A stretch of 32,381 bases of DNA, taken from the NCBI GenBank assembly GCA_900103495.1, contig FMWZ01000021.1, positions 33,065-65,445 on the forward strand, read 5' to 3'. The DNA comes from Lachnospiraceae bacterium G11 (GTDB lineage Bacteria > Bacillota > Clostridia > Lachnospirales > Lachnospiraceae). The notes under the pieces were generated by a model. The model saw nothing but the letters and a program-made list of their open reading frames with translations. It was not told the DNA's origin and did not search any database. The translations under genes were made by a program, and so were the position numbers. Numbering within the stretch: position 1 is the first letter of the stretch; every line of letters begins with the position of its first letter. This document shows, one piece after another, positions 20,423 to 29,014 of the stretch.

Positions 20423-21760
20423 CTAATCATATAATACCGTTGAAATTGAATGAGGATCCAAAGTCAGCTCGAAGCTGCAATCCCCCTCGGCAAGGTAGAA
20501 AGTCTCGGCCACATCGGAGCGATTCATAAGAACCACAACACGCTCACCGCTTGGATTCACAAAGGACGCAGCGTCGATGGAATCCGTAAATCTGCTGGTT
20601 ACCACGTGCTTTGCGCCGGGTTTGATGTATCTTGAAAAATGCCCGATGTAGTAAAAAGACAGCTGCCTCTCATAATCGTCGCCGGCCTCGTTGCCCTTAA
20701 GGGGCGCATCGCAATAGTTGCCCACATGATTGGGGCCCCCCTGAAAGTCCACCAAAAGGTTCCAGTCGATGATGGCGCTTACACCGTGATTCAAATTCCC
20801 CGCCATCTGGTGGCCGTACATTTCAGCCTTTGCAACATCATCTGTCTGTGAAAAACGCGAGTACTCCACACATCCTTCGGTGAAGAAAATCTCTCTTCCC
20901 GGGAAATGCTTTCTTATCAGATCCAGGTTCTCGAAATGATCCCCTGTGTACCAGTGAACGGCACAGCCCGACACGTACTTTGATGCGCCGGGATAATTAA
21001 GAATAGCCTTTAATCTGTCGTAGGCAATCTCCTTATTATGATCCCAGACAAAAAGCTTCATGGAATCAAGAAGTCCTGCCTCCTCAAGCGCAGGTCCAAG
21101 ATGTCCCGCCACAAAGTCCGCCTCTTCCTCAGCTGTATATATACAGGAATCCCATGTCTGAACGGCGTTAGGCTCGTTCTGTACCGACAGATATGAGATA
21201 TCGATTCCTTTTTTTCTATATTCATCTATGAATCTCACATAATAGGACGCCCAAAGATCTTTGTATTCATCCTTGATCTTGCCGCCGTGGTTCATTTCGC
21301 CGTTTGTCTTCATGAAGGGCGAGGGGGACCAGGGTGTCATAAAAAGAGTGGGCTGAAGGCCCGCTTCCCAGGTGGCATCCACAATCATGGGGATGATTTC
21401 TTTTTCATCGTGTGAGATGTCAAAAGTAGACAGGTCGGTATCGTTTTCCTCAATATAAGTATAGTTGTCCAGCGCGAAATCGCAGCTGTTCATATGGATA
21501 CGACCCATGGTATATCTAAGGCCCGCTTCGCCGAAAAGGTCATGCATCGCATTCTCTTTGGCCTTCTCTCCAAGGCAGGCGTAGGTGTGGGCAGCCGCCT
21601 CCGTAAAAGCACCGCCAAAACCTTCAACAGTCATGTCCTGCTCCTCCGGATAGACCTTGATAAGACGCATCTCTCCGGTTTGCCCGGTGGTTTCCTGGGT
21701 TCTTTTCTCCCAGTACATACCCTCCTTCTTGCAGGTACTGATTATTCTAATATTTTTCAT
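20423..21760 (-). CDS. GH30-family glycosyl hydrolase, cytoplasmic
   Basis: About 445 aa from the ATG at 21760, six bases after AAGGA; another ATG at 21766 overlaps the LacI stop as ATGA. The protein has VEGFGGAFTEAAAHTYACLG near the N-terminus, the acid/base Glu in SVQNEPNAVQTW (about 196), the nucleophile Glu in EIFFTEGCVEYS (about 295), and the C-terminal beta domain with VVVLMNRSDVAETFYL. GH30 includes glucosylceramidase, beta-1,6-glucanase and beta-xylanase/fucosidase types; the subfamily is uncertain. No signal peptide, so it acts on imported oligosaccharides. It is last in the LacI-regulated transport locus. Confidence 0.92.
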   Translation of the reverse strand: MKNIRIISTCKKEGMYWEKRTQETTGQTGEMRLIKVYPEEQDMTVEGFGGAFTEAAAHTYACLGEKAKENAMHDLFGEAGLRYTMGRIHMNSCDFALDNYTYIEENDTDLSTFDISHDEKEIIPMIVDATWEAGLQPTLFMTPWSPSPFMKTNGEMNHGGKIKDEYKDLWASYYVRFIDEYRKKGIDISYLSVQNEPNAVQTWDSCIYTAEEEADFVAGHLGPALEEAGLLDSMKLFVWDHNKEIAYDRLKAILNYPGASKYVSGCAVHWYTGDHFENLDLIRKHFPGREIFFTEGCVEYSRFSQTDDVAKAEMYGHQMAGNLNHGVSAIIDWNLLVDFQGGPNHVGNYCDAPLKGNEAGDDYERQLSFYYIGHFSRYIKPGAKHVVTSRFTDSIDAASFVNPSGERVVVLMNRSDVAETFYLAEGDCSFELTLDPHSISTVLYD

Positions 21761-21762
21761 TA

Positions 21763-22758
21763 TCATTCCTTCGCAATGGTTGACTCGCGGGGGATGATCC
21801 TTCCATCTAATGTGGTAAGCGCACCGGGCTCACCGTTAATCATTTTGATAAGCTGCTCCACGGCAATGGTGCCCTGTTTCTCGAAAAATGTACGAATTGT
21901 GGTCACCGTGGGCTTAAACATTCTCGTTGTTTCAATGTCATCGCATCCCATAACGCTAACCTGTTCGGGAACTTTAACACCGTTATCTCTAAGTGCCTCG
22001 ATTACGCCAATGGCGCTGACATCGTTGGCTGCAAAAATCGCATCAGGCAGTTCTTTGCCTTCATCCAGGAACGCAGTAATTGCGTCGTAGGAAGTTTTGC
22101 GGTCGAACTCGCCCTTTAAAATATAATCGTCCTCAATGGAGATACCTGCGTTTTTAAGGACTTTGAAAAAACCTTTGTGACGCTCATTGGCGTCATAGTT
22201 TCCCGTGGCTCCCTCCACAAACATAAATTTCTTATGTCCCAGTTCCAGAAGGAATTTGGCCGCCTTCTCGCCTCCGGTATTGGAGTCGAAAACAACGCTG
22301 GCAGATTTCTCTCCCACAAGAATTCGGTCTATATATACGGTAGGAATACCCTGGCTTTTGAGAATCTCCTCCTGCTCCTTCTCGATGGCAGGGTTGAGGA
22401 TAACTGCCCCGTCCACCCTGTGACCAAGGATGTTGGTCATGATGTGTCTGGGGTCGGAACTTAAGAAAATCTCAAGCTCGTAGGATGATTCTCTGCAGGC
22501 TCTGTAAATGGAATCTGAAAGCTCGCCATAGTAGGGTCCTCTGATTTCACCAAGGAAAAGGCCAAGAACGCCCGTGGCCTGAGCCTTAAGGTTCCTGCCG
22601 TTAAGATTCGGTGTGTAATTCAGTCTCCGCGCCACCTCAAGCACACGCTCCTTGGTGTCGGGGTTCAAAACGTTTACGTTATTCAGAGCATTGGAAACCG
22701 TAGAGATGGAAACTCCCGCTTCTTTTGCAACATCTTTAATTGTAGCTCGTTTTTCCAA
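21763..22758 (-). CDS. LacI-family transcriptional regulator
   Basis: The preferred start is TTG at 22758, seven bases after AGGAG, giving MEKRATIKDVAKEAGVS, the usual N-terminus. An ATG at 22776 is in frame but lacks a ribosome site. The HTH (ATIKDVAKEAGVSISTVSNA) and hinge (LNYTPNLNGRNLKAQAT) precede a periplasmic-binding-like sugar domain with LGLFLGEIRGPYYGEL and DAIFAANDVSAIGVIEALRD. It probably represses the sugar transport genes and GH30. Palindromes with AAAACGTTTT at 26990, 27113 and 24493 and a near match at 22816 next to its own promoter are likely operators. It overlaps the GH30 frame by a few bases. Confidence 0.93.
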   Translation of the reverse strand: MEKRATIKDVAKEAGVSISTVSNALNNVNVLNPDTKERVLEVARRLNYTPNLNGRNLKAQATGVLGLFLGEIRGPYYGELSDSIYRACRESSYELEIFLSSDPRHIMTNILGHRVDGAVILNPAIEKEQEEILKSQGIPTVYIDRILVGEKSASVVFDSNTGGEKAAKFLLELGHKKFMFVEGATGNYDANERHKGFFKVLKNAGISIEDDYILKGEFDRKTSYDAITAFLDEGKELPDAIFAANDVSAIGVIEALRDNGVKVPEQVSVMGCDDIETTRMFKPTVTTIRTFFEKQGTIAVEQLIKMINGEPGALTTLDGRIIPRESTIAKE

Positions 22759-22781
22759 AGTTTTTCTCCTGTTCATATACG

Positions 22782-22802
22782 GGGCGGAGGAACTCCGCCC
22801 CT
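22782..22802 (-). terminator. GC-rich hairpin between solute-binding protein and LacI genes
   Basis: Stem GGGGCGGAG/CTCCGCCCC with a three-base loop. No T-run follows, so it may be an mRNA stabiliser or partial attenuator inside the operon rather than a full terminator. Confidence 0.6.
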
Positions 22803-22804
22803 CA

Positions 22805-22828
22805 ATTATACCAAGAAAAACGTCTTAT
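22805..22828 (-). promoter_or_regulatory. Internal promoter of the lacI-GH30 pair with a possible operator
   Basis: TGGTATAAT (-10 at 22805-22810) is an extended -10. AAAAACGTCTTAT at 22816-22828 sits just upstream and imperfectly matches the AAAACGTTTT sites, which would give autoregulation. Confidence 0.5.
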
Positions 22829-24468
22829 TTGTAGTCGTACTCTTCGCAGTATGCTACCCACTGCTTGGTGTACTCTTCGCGGCACTTGTCAAGACCGGCG
22901 TCTTTAACTCTTGTTCTGAAGTCCTCAACAGCTGCGTCTACGTCGTCTACAAGACCTGCCTGCAAAGGAGCAAGGTACTGACGCATAACGTTGCCAACCG
23001 CGGATCTCTCTGCTGAGTAAGCTTCATAGTTCTCTGAGAAACCATCGTAAATGTTTACGTTGGGGAACTTGGTCTTCTCGCCAAGCTTAGCGTACTTGTC
23101 AAACATCTCCTGAAGAGCCACGTCAGTAGCCTGAGGAAGCTTGGTGTCGCCGTTTCTCATGTTCCATGTGTTGAAGCCTTCGTAAGGGAATGTAGGTGTC
23201 TCGCCTGCTTCCTCCTGAAGGTTCTTGTAGATACCGTCAACTACATCGTAGTGTGTACCCTTGATACCGTACTGAAGAATTGCGTTAACCTCGTCATCGC
23301 AAAGGAGAGTCTGGATAACGTAAAGTGCTCTCTCGGGGTTCTTGCAGCCTCTTACAACTGCTGTACCGTTCTGTGTTGCATGTCCGGGATAGATGACGCC
23401 GTTTGTCTCACCATAGGCAACGTATGCGCTCTCCCAACCTTCTCCTGCATTGGTAAAATCAGCAATTGCTGTAACCTGTTTATTAGGGTTCTGACCTGCA
23501 ATTTCTGCTACACAAAGACCGTTCTTGTAAGCGTCGGAGTTGTTGGTATCGGAAAGTGCACTCTTTGACCAGAAGCCTGCATCTGCCCACTTCTTCATGA
23601 GCTTCATGTCCTCAACGAAATCGTCTGAGAACCAGTAATCATAAACATCGGTGGGTGTGTCATAGTTTGCTGTAAGACCGTAGTCAAGGCCGTTGATGTT
23701 AACCCATGAGTACTTGAAGTTAAGAGCCCATGCTGCATCGAATGCTGTCTTGAAGCCCTGGGACTCCTCTGTTGTTACAGCAAGAAGAGGCTGGTTAGGC
23801 TCGTTCTCCTTGATTCCCATAAGGTAAGCTTCAAGGTTCTCAAGTGAATCGGGAACAGGAAGATCGTATTTTGCTCTTAAATCCTCTCTGTACTTAACAC
23901 CGTTGCTTACGTACTCAGGCCAGGTGTTGGGGATAGCGTAGATTTTACCGCCAACCTTGCACATGCCAAGTGCGGAATCACCAACAAGTGCCTTAAGCTC
24001 GGGAGCTACTGTATCAAGCATGTCATCCAGTTCCTCGAAGGCGCCGCTTGATGCAAGCTGACCATAGTTAAGCCAGTTAGCGATGTAGATTAAATCTGCA
24101 CCCTGAGATGTGATCTCGTTAGCATATTTCTGCTGGAAGTCAGTCCATGTGGAGAACTGCATGTCAACAGTTGCGTTACATTTCTCAAGAAGCTTCTCGT
24201 TCAAAGCTTCCTCAACGAGCTCTTCGTCCTGGGGAGCATCACCCATTACGTAGAAAACAAGATCAACCTGCTCGGAAAGGTCGATTGCTGCTGCGGGAGC
24301 TGCCTCCTCAGTTGTTTCTGCTGTTTCGGTTGTTGCCTCTGTTGCAGGGATTTCGGAAACACCCTGCTGATCCAGAGCACCTGCAGCTGACTGTGAACCT
24401 GATCCACAACCAACTACGCTTGCAAGTAATGCCAGAGTCATCACTGCGCTTAATAATTTCTTTTTCAT
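22825..24468 (-). CDS. Extracellular solute-binding lipoprotein (Lpl/Ytc type)
   Basis: This 547-aa protein has a lipoprotein signal ending SVVGCGSGS (Cys21), an acidic Thr/Glu/Ala linker, then a family 1 solute-binding fold (VDLVFYVMGDAPQDEELVEE, ADLIYIANWLNYGQLASSGA, KVGGKIYAIPNTWPEYVSNG). The C-terminal portion (FPNVNIYDGFSENYEAYSAE to the end) fits the DUF3502-type segment found in LplA/YtcQ-like binding proteins. It delivers an oligosaccharide to the two permeases upstream. A separate AAAACGTTTT site and a GGCATA/TATGCC hairpin lie before it, suggesting extra control or message processing that raises its level. Ribosome site AGGAGG. Confidence 0.93.
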   Translation of the reverse strand: MKKKLLSAVMTLALLASVVGCGSGSQSAAGALDQQGVSEIPATEATTETAETTEEAAPAAAIDLSEQVDLVFYVMGDAPQDEELVEEALNEKLLEKCNATVDMQFSTWTDFQQKYANEITSQGADLIYIANWLNYGQLASSGAFEELDDMLDTVAPELKALVGDSALGMCKVGGKIYAIPNTWPEYVSNGVKYREDLRAKYDLPVPDSLENLEAYLMGIKENEPNQPLLAVTTEESQGFKTAFDAAWALNFKYSWVNINGLDYGLTANYDTPTDVYDYWFSDDFVEDMKLMKKWADAGFWSKSALSDTNNSDAYKNGLCVAEIAGQNPNKQVTAIADFTNAGEGWESAYVAYGETNGVIYPGHATQNGTAVVRGCKNPERALYVIQTLLCDDEVNAILQYGIKGTHYDVVDGIYKNLQEEAGETPTFPYEGFNTWNMRNGDTKLPQATDVALQEMFDKYAKLGEKTKFPNVNIYDGFSENYEAYSAERSAVGNVMRQYLAPLQAGLVDDVDAAVEDFRTRVKDAGLDKCREEYTKQWVAYCEEYDYK

Positions 24469-24492
24469 GTTTTTCCTCCTTAAAATGTTATG

Positions 24493-24523
24493 AAAACGTT
24501 TTTATTTATGGGCATAGTATGCC
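24493..24523 (-). promoter_or_regulatory. Operator-like site and hairpin before the solute-binding gene
   Basis: AAAACGTTTT (24493-24502) matches the sites upstream of the operon. GGCATAGTATGCC (24511-24523) is self-complementary and could be a processing or stability hairpin between the permease and binding-protein genes. Confidence 0.6.
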
Positions 24524-24568
24524 TGAAAAACCAATATTTATGGGTGGTATCCCCCAAAAAAGGTAACC

Positions 24569-25495
24569 TTAACCCTTTACCGCTCCTACAGTGATTCCCG
24601 ATACAAAGAATCTCTGAACGAAGGGATAAAAGAGTAAAACGGGACCGGTTGCAACCACTGCCATGGCTAACTTCACGGACTCTGTGGGAAGATCTGCTGT
24701 CTTCATGCTTACGTTTGAAGCCATCTGCTTCATGGCGGTTGTGGCATTCAATAAATCATAAAGGTAAAACTGCAATTGCCACGTGGACGAATTGGTACTA
24801 AACATGGAAGATCTGTACCAGTCGTTCCAATAGCCCAGTGCAAGGAAAAGTCCCACAGTAGCAAGGCCGGGTTTTAACACAGGTAAAACTATCCTGAAGA
24901 AGATGGTAAAGTGGCCTGCGCCGTCTATCTTGGCGGATTCAGTTATGGCATCCGGCACGGCTCCCACTATGAAGGTTCTCATGAGGATTACCAGGAAGGG
25001 ACTCATAAGAGCCGGGAACCAGATGGCCAGGGTGTGGCCCTTTAAATTAAGTACATTGGCGTACATGAGATACCAGGGAATCATTCCTCCGCCGAAGATG
25101 CTGGTGAAGTAAATCAGGAATGATATGGTATTTCTGTACTTGAACTCTTTCCTTGAAATTACGTAGCCCGTGAGGGTTATCATCATAAGTCCCAGGCCCG
25201 TGCCCACCACTGTGTAGTACACGTTCATCTTGTAGGCCTGGATTATATCCTTGGGGGACTTGAAAATCGTCTGGTATGCGGCGAAGGTAAAATCTCTGGG
25301 CAAGAGGCTGTAGCCCTTGGTAAGAATCGTCGTATTATCTGTAAAAGATCCGGAAACGATTATGATAAAAGGCAGTACGCATATGATGGAACCCAAGGTA
25401 AGGAGAAGATATGAGATTCCTTCAAAAGTCTTCGTACCCACAGACTTCTTTATTTTCCTGGGTGCCGATATTTCAAAATCTTTATCGTTGCTCAT
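24569..25495 (-). CDS. Carbohydrate ABC transporter permease (LplC/YtcP type)
   Basis: This 308-aa protein has about six membrane helices. The EAA loop that contacts the ATPase is ESAKIDGAGHFTIFFRIVLP. The C-terminus FPFVQRFFVSGITVGAVKG is typical of this permease group. It pairs with the permease at 25511 (15 bases upstream) and the binding protein downstream. No ATPase gene is nearby, so a shared MsmK-like ATPase elsewhere must energise it (inference). The start has AAGGAGG. Confidence 0.93.
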   Translation of the reverse strand: MSNDKDFEISAPRKIKKSVGTKTFEGISYLLLTLGSIICVLPFIIIVSGSFTDNTTILTKGYSLLPRDFTFAAYQTIFKSPKDIIQAYKMNVYYTVVGTGLGLMMITLTGYVISRKEFKYRNTISFLIYFTSIFGGGMIPWYLMYANVLNLKGHTLAIWFPALMSPFLVILMRTFIVGAVPDAITESAKIDGAGHFTIFFRIVLPVLKPGLATVGLFLALGYWNDWYRSSMFSTNSSTWQLQFYLYDLLNATTAMKQMASNVSMKTADLPTESVKLAMAVVATGPVLLFYPFVQRFFVSGITVGAVKG

Positions 25496-25510
25496 CTTTC
25501 GCCTCCTTTC

Positions 25511-26962
25511 CTAGAACAATGCGTATTCCGGATTTTTCTTTTTCACAAGGAAATTAACAACCACGATAATCAGGAAACCGAAGATGGACTGGTAAAGGCC
25601 CGCCGCGGTTCCAAGCCCGATGGAAAGGGGCTGTGTGGTGGTAATTCGGTAAACGTAGGTATCAAAGATATCCGATACGTTAAACAGCACACCGTTGTTT
25701 CCGATGAGCTGGTAGAAAAGCTCGAACTGGCCCTTCATGATGCTTCCCAGCGCGTAAAGCAGAAGGATTATGAAGGTCGGCCTGATGTGGGGCAAAGTGA
25801 TGTACCTGATCTGCTGGAGCTCCCCCGCTCCATCCACTTTGGCCGCCTCGTAAATTTCGTTGTCGATTCCCATAATCGTGGCCAGATACACCACCATGCC
25901 GTAACCAATGTTCTTCCAGAGGTAGAAAAATGTTATGAGGAACGGCCAATATGAGGGAGTATTGTAAAAATCAATTCTCTCCGCCCCCGCCTGGGTCACG
26001 AAGTTGTTGATCAGTCCGTACTGGTACTCGAAAACGTTGTAAACGATAACCTTCAGTATTACGAAGGATACGAAATAAGGCATGAACATCAGAGTCTGGG
26101 ATGTTTTCTTAAACCACTTCACCGTAACCTTGCTTACAAGAATTGCAAAAATAATCTGCAAAGCGTTGCCCACCCCGATGAAAACCACGTTGTAGAGGAT
26201 GGTGTTTTTGGTAAGTCTGAAGAGGTCCGCCTTCATGAGGAACTCGAAGTTCTTGAATCCCGTGAAGGGGCTGGCCCACAGGCCGTCCCTGAAATTAAAT
26301 GAGGTAAAAGCGAAGTAAACCCCCAGCATCGGCAGATAGTTGTTGATCATGAAGTATACGAAGGTGGGAACCAGCATAATAAACAGCACCCAGTTCTTCT
26401 TGAATTCATGTGCGAAGCCGTGCTCGTTGTACCTGGCTCTCTCAACCTTTTCAAGCTTCTTGGTAAAAACGTAGGCCGCTACGCTTATGACAAGAATCAG
26501 GAATACCGACGCTCCGGGGATAAAGCCTGCCACCTTGTATTTAATGTTGGCAAAGAGCACGAAGGCTATGGTAGCTGCTGATGTGAAAATTCCGAAGAGG
26601 AAGGCTGTCTTGGCAGCTGCCAGCAAAGGAAGGTCGCTGGCCTTATGAGGGTTAGGTGCTTTGGCCTTGTTTCTGTCGTTCAAAAGGGCCCTTACGATAT
26701 GGGCGATGTTAAAGTACAGCGTTGCAAACACAAGGATCAAGAGCACCATGGCAAAAAGCCCCAGGGTTCCCTGGCCTGAATACTGCACAAATGACAAAAG
26801 ATTATATAGGTTATATCCGGTGTAAAGGTTTGCAGCCATATCCATGGTGACCCCCATTTTCGAGAAAAGAGCCACCAGGTTGGCAAGCTTAATCCAATCA
26901 AAGAAGGGTAGGGTAAGGATTAAGCATATGGCACTGATTCCGGATAAATATTTCGTTTTCAT
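25511..26962 (-). CDS. Carbohydrate ABC transporter permease (LplB type) with extended N-terminus
   Basis: This 483-aa protein is much longer than the usual 300-320. Residues about 190-483 are the standard permease: KKNWVLFIMLVPTFVYFMIN, YFAFTSFNFRDGLWASPFTG, the EAA loop EAAKVDGAGELQQIRYITLP and a PEYALF end. The first about 185 residues add roughly four further membrane helices (PFFDWIKLANLVALFSKMGV, LFAMVLLILVFATLYF, AFLFGIFTSAATIAFVLFAN, FLILVISVAAYVF) with a charged linker. This may anchor or regulate the transporter. It is the first gene of the operon, with GGAGG before the ATG and operators upstream. Confidence 0.92.
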   Translation of the reverse strand: MKTKYLSGISAICLILTLPFFDWIKLANLVALFSKMGVTMDMAANLYTGYNLYNLLSFVQYSGQGTLGLFAMVLLILVFATLYFNIAHIVRALLNDRNKAKAPNPHKASDLPLLAAAKTAFLFGIFTSAATIAFVLFANIKYKVAGFIPGASVFLILVISVAAYVFTKKLEKVERARYNEHGFAHEFKKNWVLFIMLVPTFVYFMINNYLPMLGVYFAFTSFNFRDGLWASPFTGFKNFEFLMKADLFRLTKNTILYNVVFIGVGNALQIIFAILVSKVTVKWFKKTSQTLMFMPYFVSFVILKVIVYNVFEYQYGLINNFVTQAGAERIDFYNTPSYWPFLITFFYLWKNIGYGMVVYLATIMGIDNEIYEAAKVDGAGELQQIRYITLPHIRPTFIILLLYALGSIMKGQFELFYQLIGNNGVLFNVSDIFDTYVYRITTTQPLSIGLGTAAGLYQSIFGFLIIVVVNFLVKKKNPEYALF

Positions 26963-26989
26963 AATGACCTCCGGGTGATGATTTCGTGT

Positions 26990-27005
26990 ATAAAAACGTT
27001 TTTAT
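26990..27005. promoter_or_regulatory. LacI-type operator O1
   Basis: ATAAAAACGTTTTTAT is a perfect 16-bp palindrome with a central CG, as is usual for LacI-family sites. It lies about 14 bp downstream of the -10, over the start of transcription. Confidence 0.75.
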
Positions 27006-27019
27006 TGATTTCTGACCTA

Positions 27020-27048
27020 AATGTACCATCTCGGAGGTGTTTTTGCAA
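27020..27048 (-). promoter_or_regulatory. Promoter of the sugar transport operon
   Basis: TTGCAA (27043-27048), 17-bp spacer, TACATT (27020-27025) with TGG before it as an extended -10. Confidence 0.5.
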
Positions 27049-27111
27049 CGGTTTTGTTTATTTTTGTAAGATTCTGCTGAAATTCACGGTGCGATTTTGG
27101 TTGATATTTAC

Positions 27112-27123
27112 TAAAACGTTTTT
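27112..27123. promoter_or_regulatory. LacI-type operator O2
   Basis: TAAAACGTTTTT, centred 120 bp from O1. The pair could support repression by looping. Confidence 0.6.
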
Positions 27124-27126
27124 ATA

Positions 27127-27230
27127 TGCAGGTTGGGGGCCGATGTGCAGGGTGGGGACTGTCGTGTCTTTGCATGCGCAGTGTGCAAAGCAGGACTGTC
27201 CCCACCCTGCACGTCGGCCCCCAACCTGCA
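27127..27230. repeat. Modular palindromic repeat with matched arm changes
   Basis: Arms 27127-27163 and 27194-27230 are inverted over 37 bases with two mismatches. The usual GGTTGGGG of the inner unit is GGGTGGGG here, and the opposite arm has CCCCACCC. The loop holds CTTTGCA/TGCAAAG. Confidence 0.9.
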
Positions 27231-27240
27231 CATAAGGGCA

Positions 27241-27263
27241 AGAAAAAAAGGCCTTCCGGCCTT
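27241..27263 (-). terminator. Terminator of the exporter/two-component operon
   Basis: Stem AAGGCC-GGAA-GGCCTT followed on the minus strand by a T-run. It overlaps the last bases of the response regulator stop codon. Confidence 0.85.
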
Positions 27264-27915
27264 ATTTCTTCCCGGTCAAATAGTACACCGCCAACGCTGT
27301 CCTATGGGACAACCCCTCCTTGGATAGGATATTGGTGATGTAGTTCTTCACCGTGCCCTCGGAGATGAAGAGCTTCTCCGCTATTTCCTTGTTGGAGAGG
27401 CCTTCGGAGACGGCGCGGATAATATCAAGTTCCCTGTCGGAATAGCCTGAAGAATCAAAGCCGCTGTCGTTCATAACAAGGGGCGTCACTGAAGAGTCGG
27501 AATCCCCTGAAGCCAGAGTTTCAAGGATGCTTCCCTCCATTACGCCGGTGCCGTTATATACAGACTTGATCATCTGTTTTAAATGCTCGGGAGTATGATT
27601 CTTGATAAGGTACCCCTTGGCTCCGTTTCGAAGAGCACGGCGCACCAGCTCGTCATCGTCGAAGGTTGTAAGAATCAAAACTTTTCCAAGGTCATGCTCC
27701 ACAATATATTTGGTGGCTTCGATTCCATCCATCTCAGGCATCTGAATGTCCATGAGAAATACGTCGGGGGCCGAAGTCTCTGCCAGTTCAATTGCCTCAC
27801 GGCCGTTGGCCGCCACCCCCAGAACCTCGAAGTCATCATCCACATCAAGTATTATCTTCATTCCGTCGCGAACGAAATCACTGTCGTCCGCAATGATAAC
27901 TTTAATTTTCTCCAT
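27262..27915 (-). CDS. NarL/LuxR-type response regulator
   Basis: This 217-aa protein has a receiver domain with the acidic pair Asp10/Asp11, the phosphoacceptor Asp56 (DVFLMDIQMPEMDG), the Thr of LILTTFDDDE and the Lys of GYLIKNHTPE. The C-terminal LuxR HTH is YSDRELDIIRAVSEGLSNKE, IAEKLFISEGTVKNYI, TNILSKEGLSHRTALAVY. It is activated by the kinase encoded just upstream, and probably controls the exporter operon in which it lies. Last gene before the terminator. Confidence 0.95.
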   Translation of the reverse strand: MEKIKVIIADDSDFVRDGMKIILDVDDDFEVLGVAANGREAIELAETSAPDVFLMDIQMPEMDGIEATKYIVEHDLGKVLILTTFDDDELVRRALRNGAKGYLIKNHTPEHLKQMIKSVYNGTGVMEGSILETLASGDSDSSVTPLVMNDSGFDSSGYSDRELDIIRAVSEGLSNKEIAEKLFISEGTVKNYITNILSKEGLSHRTALAVYYLTGKK

Positions 27916-27940
27916 AACTCAAACCTTTCAAAAGGACTCA

Positions 27941-29014
27941 TCAAATCGGCAACAGCATGCTGACCTTAAATCCGGCCTCCGCCTCAAAATCTATATTTCC
28001 TCCAACGCTTCTGACGCGGCTTCTCATGCCGGAAATTCCCATTCCGTCAACGATATTGCTGCATCCCACGCCGTCATCGGAAACGCTGCAGCGAACCATC
28101 TTGTTCATGACCACAATGTTCACGTCGATGTGCTTGCACTTTGAATACTTCATGGAATTGGTCACCGCCTCGAAGGAATTATCAAGAATTACCTCCCAGA
28201 TATTGTTGGGAATCACCGAAAGATCCCCCTCGGTCACCAGCGCTGCCTCAACGCCCTTATCATTGCAGTCCGCCATTAATTCATGCAATTGTAAAAGCGC
28301 CATCTTCTTCTTTTCCGGCCTTTCCTTTCGAAGGATTGCCCTGATTTCATCCATTCCGGTTCGAAGGTTGTCGATAACCTTCTGAAGAATTTCCCCGGCC
28401 TTCTCCGGATCCTTGCCAATGAGAACCTTCGACGCCTCCAGCTGATAAATGGAGCCGTTTATGCTGTGCCCCAGCTTGTCATGGAGAGCCTGGGCCAGAT
28501 CCGCCTGAACCTTGTACTCCTTATTTTCAATGTCGCGCTTCAGCTGCTGCCCGGAGATGGTGTCCTCCATAATCTGTTTCTTCATGGAAAGAAAGACGAA
28601 CTGGTGCTGGGTGTAGCACACAATCATCATGGTTATTATGATAAAATGCGTAAGTATCTCCGCATCACCCCTAAGGAAAACAAGGACATAAGCCAGTAGA
28701 TACCAGCGAAAGGAAACCCCGAACCGGGCCAGAAACTCAAAGGCAATGAAATACACAAGAAGGACAAAGGAAGGTCCCTCCAGGGCCACAAGTACTCCCA
28801 CAAGAACCGCTTCCCCAAACAGGATAAAAAGCTCCCACTCTCTCCTTGCCAGCTCCCTTATGGCAAAAAGTGCAATTATAAACGAAACAAGCAGGAGTAC
28901 CCGTACAGATACTCCTGTGTCATTTGCTTTATCCATGAGGCCATAGAAACAGAAGGCCAGCATGAGAATGCTTCTAACCACTATGAAATAGTTTTCTTTC
29001 AGGTTGTCCCCCAT
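27941..29014 (-). CDS. Sensor histidine kinase (HisKA_3/NarX-DesK class)
   Basis: This 357-aa protein has an N-terminal half with about five or six membrane helices (to residue about 142) and almost no extracellular domain, the layout of intramembrane-sensing kinases. The dimerisation helix carries the phosphoacceptor His178 in LAQALHDKLGHSINGS. The ATPase domain has the N box EVILDNSFEAVTNSMKYSKC and CSVSDDGVGC. It phosphorylates the adjacent response regulator. It overlaps the permease gene by 16 bases. The signal may be membrane stress or the exporter's substrate (inference). Confidence 0.94.
   Translation of the reverse strand: MGDNLKENYFIVVRSILMLAFCFYGLMDKANDTGVSVRVLLLVSFIIALFAIRELARREWELFILFGEAVLVGVLVALEGPSFVLLVYFIAFEFLARFGVSFRWYLLAYVLVFLRGDAEILTHFIIITMMIVCYTQHQFVFLSMKKQIMEDTISGQQLKRDIENKEYKVQADLAQALHDKLGHSINGSIYQLEASKVLIGKDPEKAGEILQKVIDNLRTGMDEIRAILRKERPEKKKMALLQLHELMADCNDKGVEAALVTEGDLSVIPNNIWEVILDNSFEAVTNSMKYSKCKHIDVNIVVMNKMVRCSVSDDGVGCSNIVDGMGISGMRSRVRSVGGNIDFEAEAGFKVSMLLPI

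Noticed and set aside
20132-20434. 100-aa open frame rich in Lys, Arg, Glu and Gln
   Set aside because: It translates the 41-bp tandem and purine-rich repeats, has no ribosome site and no domain, and runs into the terminator of the GH30 gene.
24491-24504. Catabolite-responsive (cre) site TGAAAACGTTTTTA
   Set aside because: It lacks the closing CA of the cre consensus and is better explained as one of the AAAACGTTTT operators shared with the operon start.
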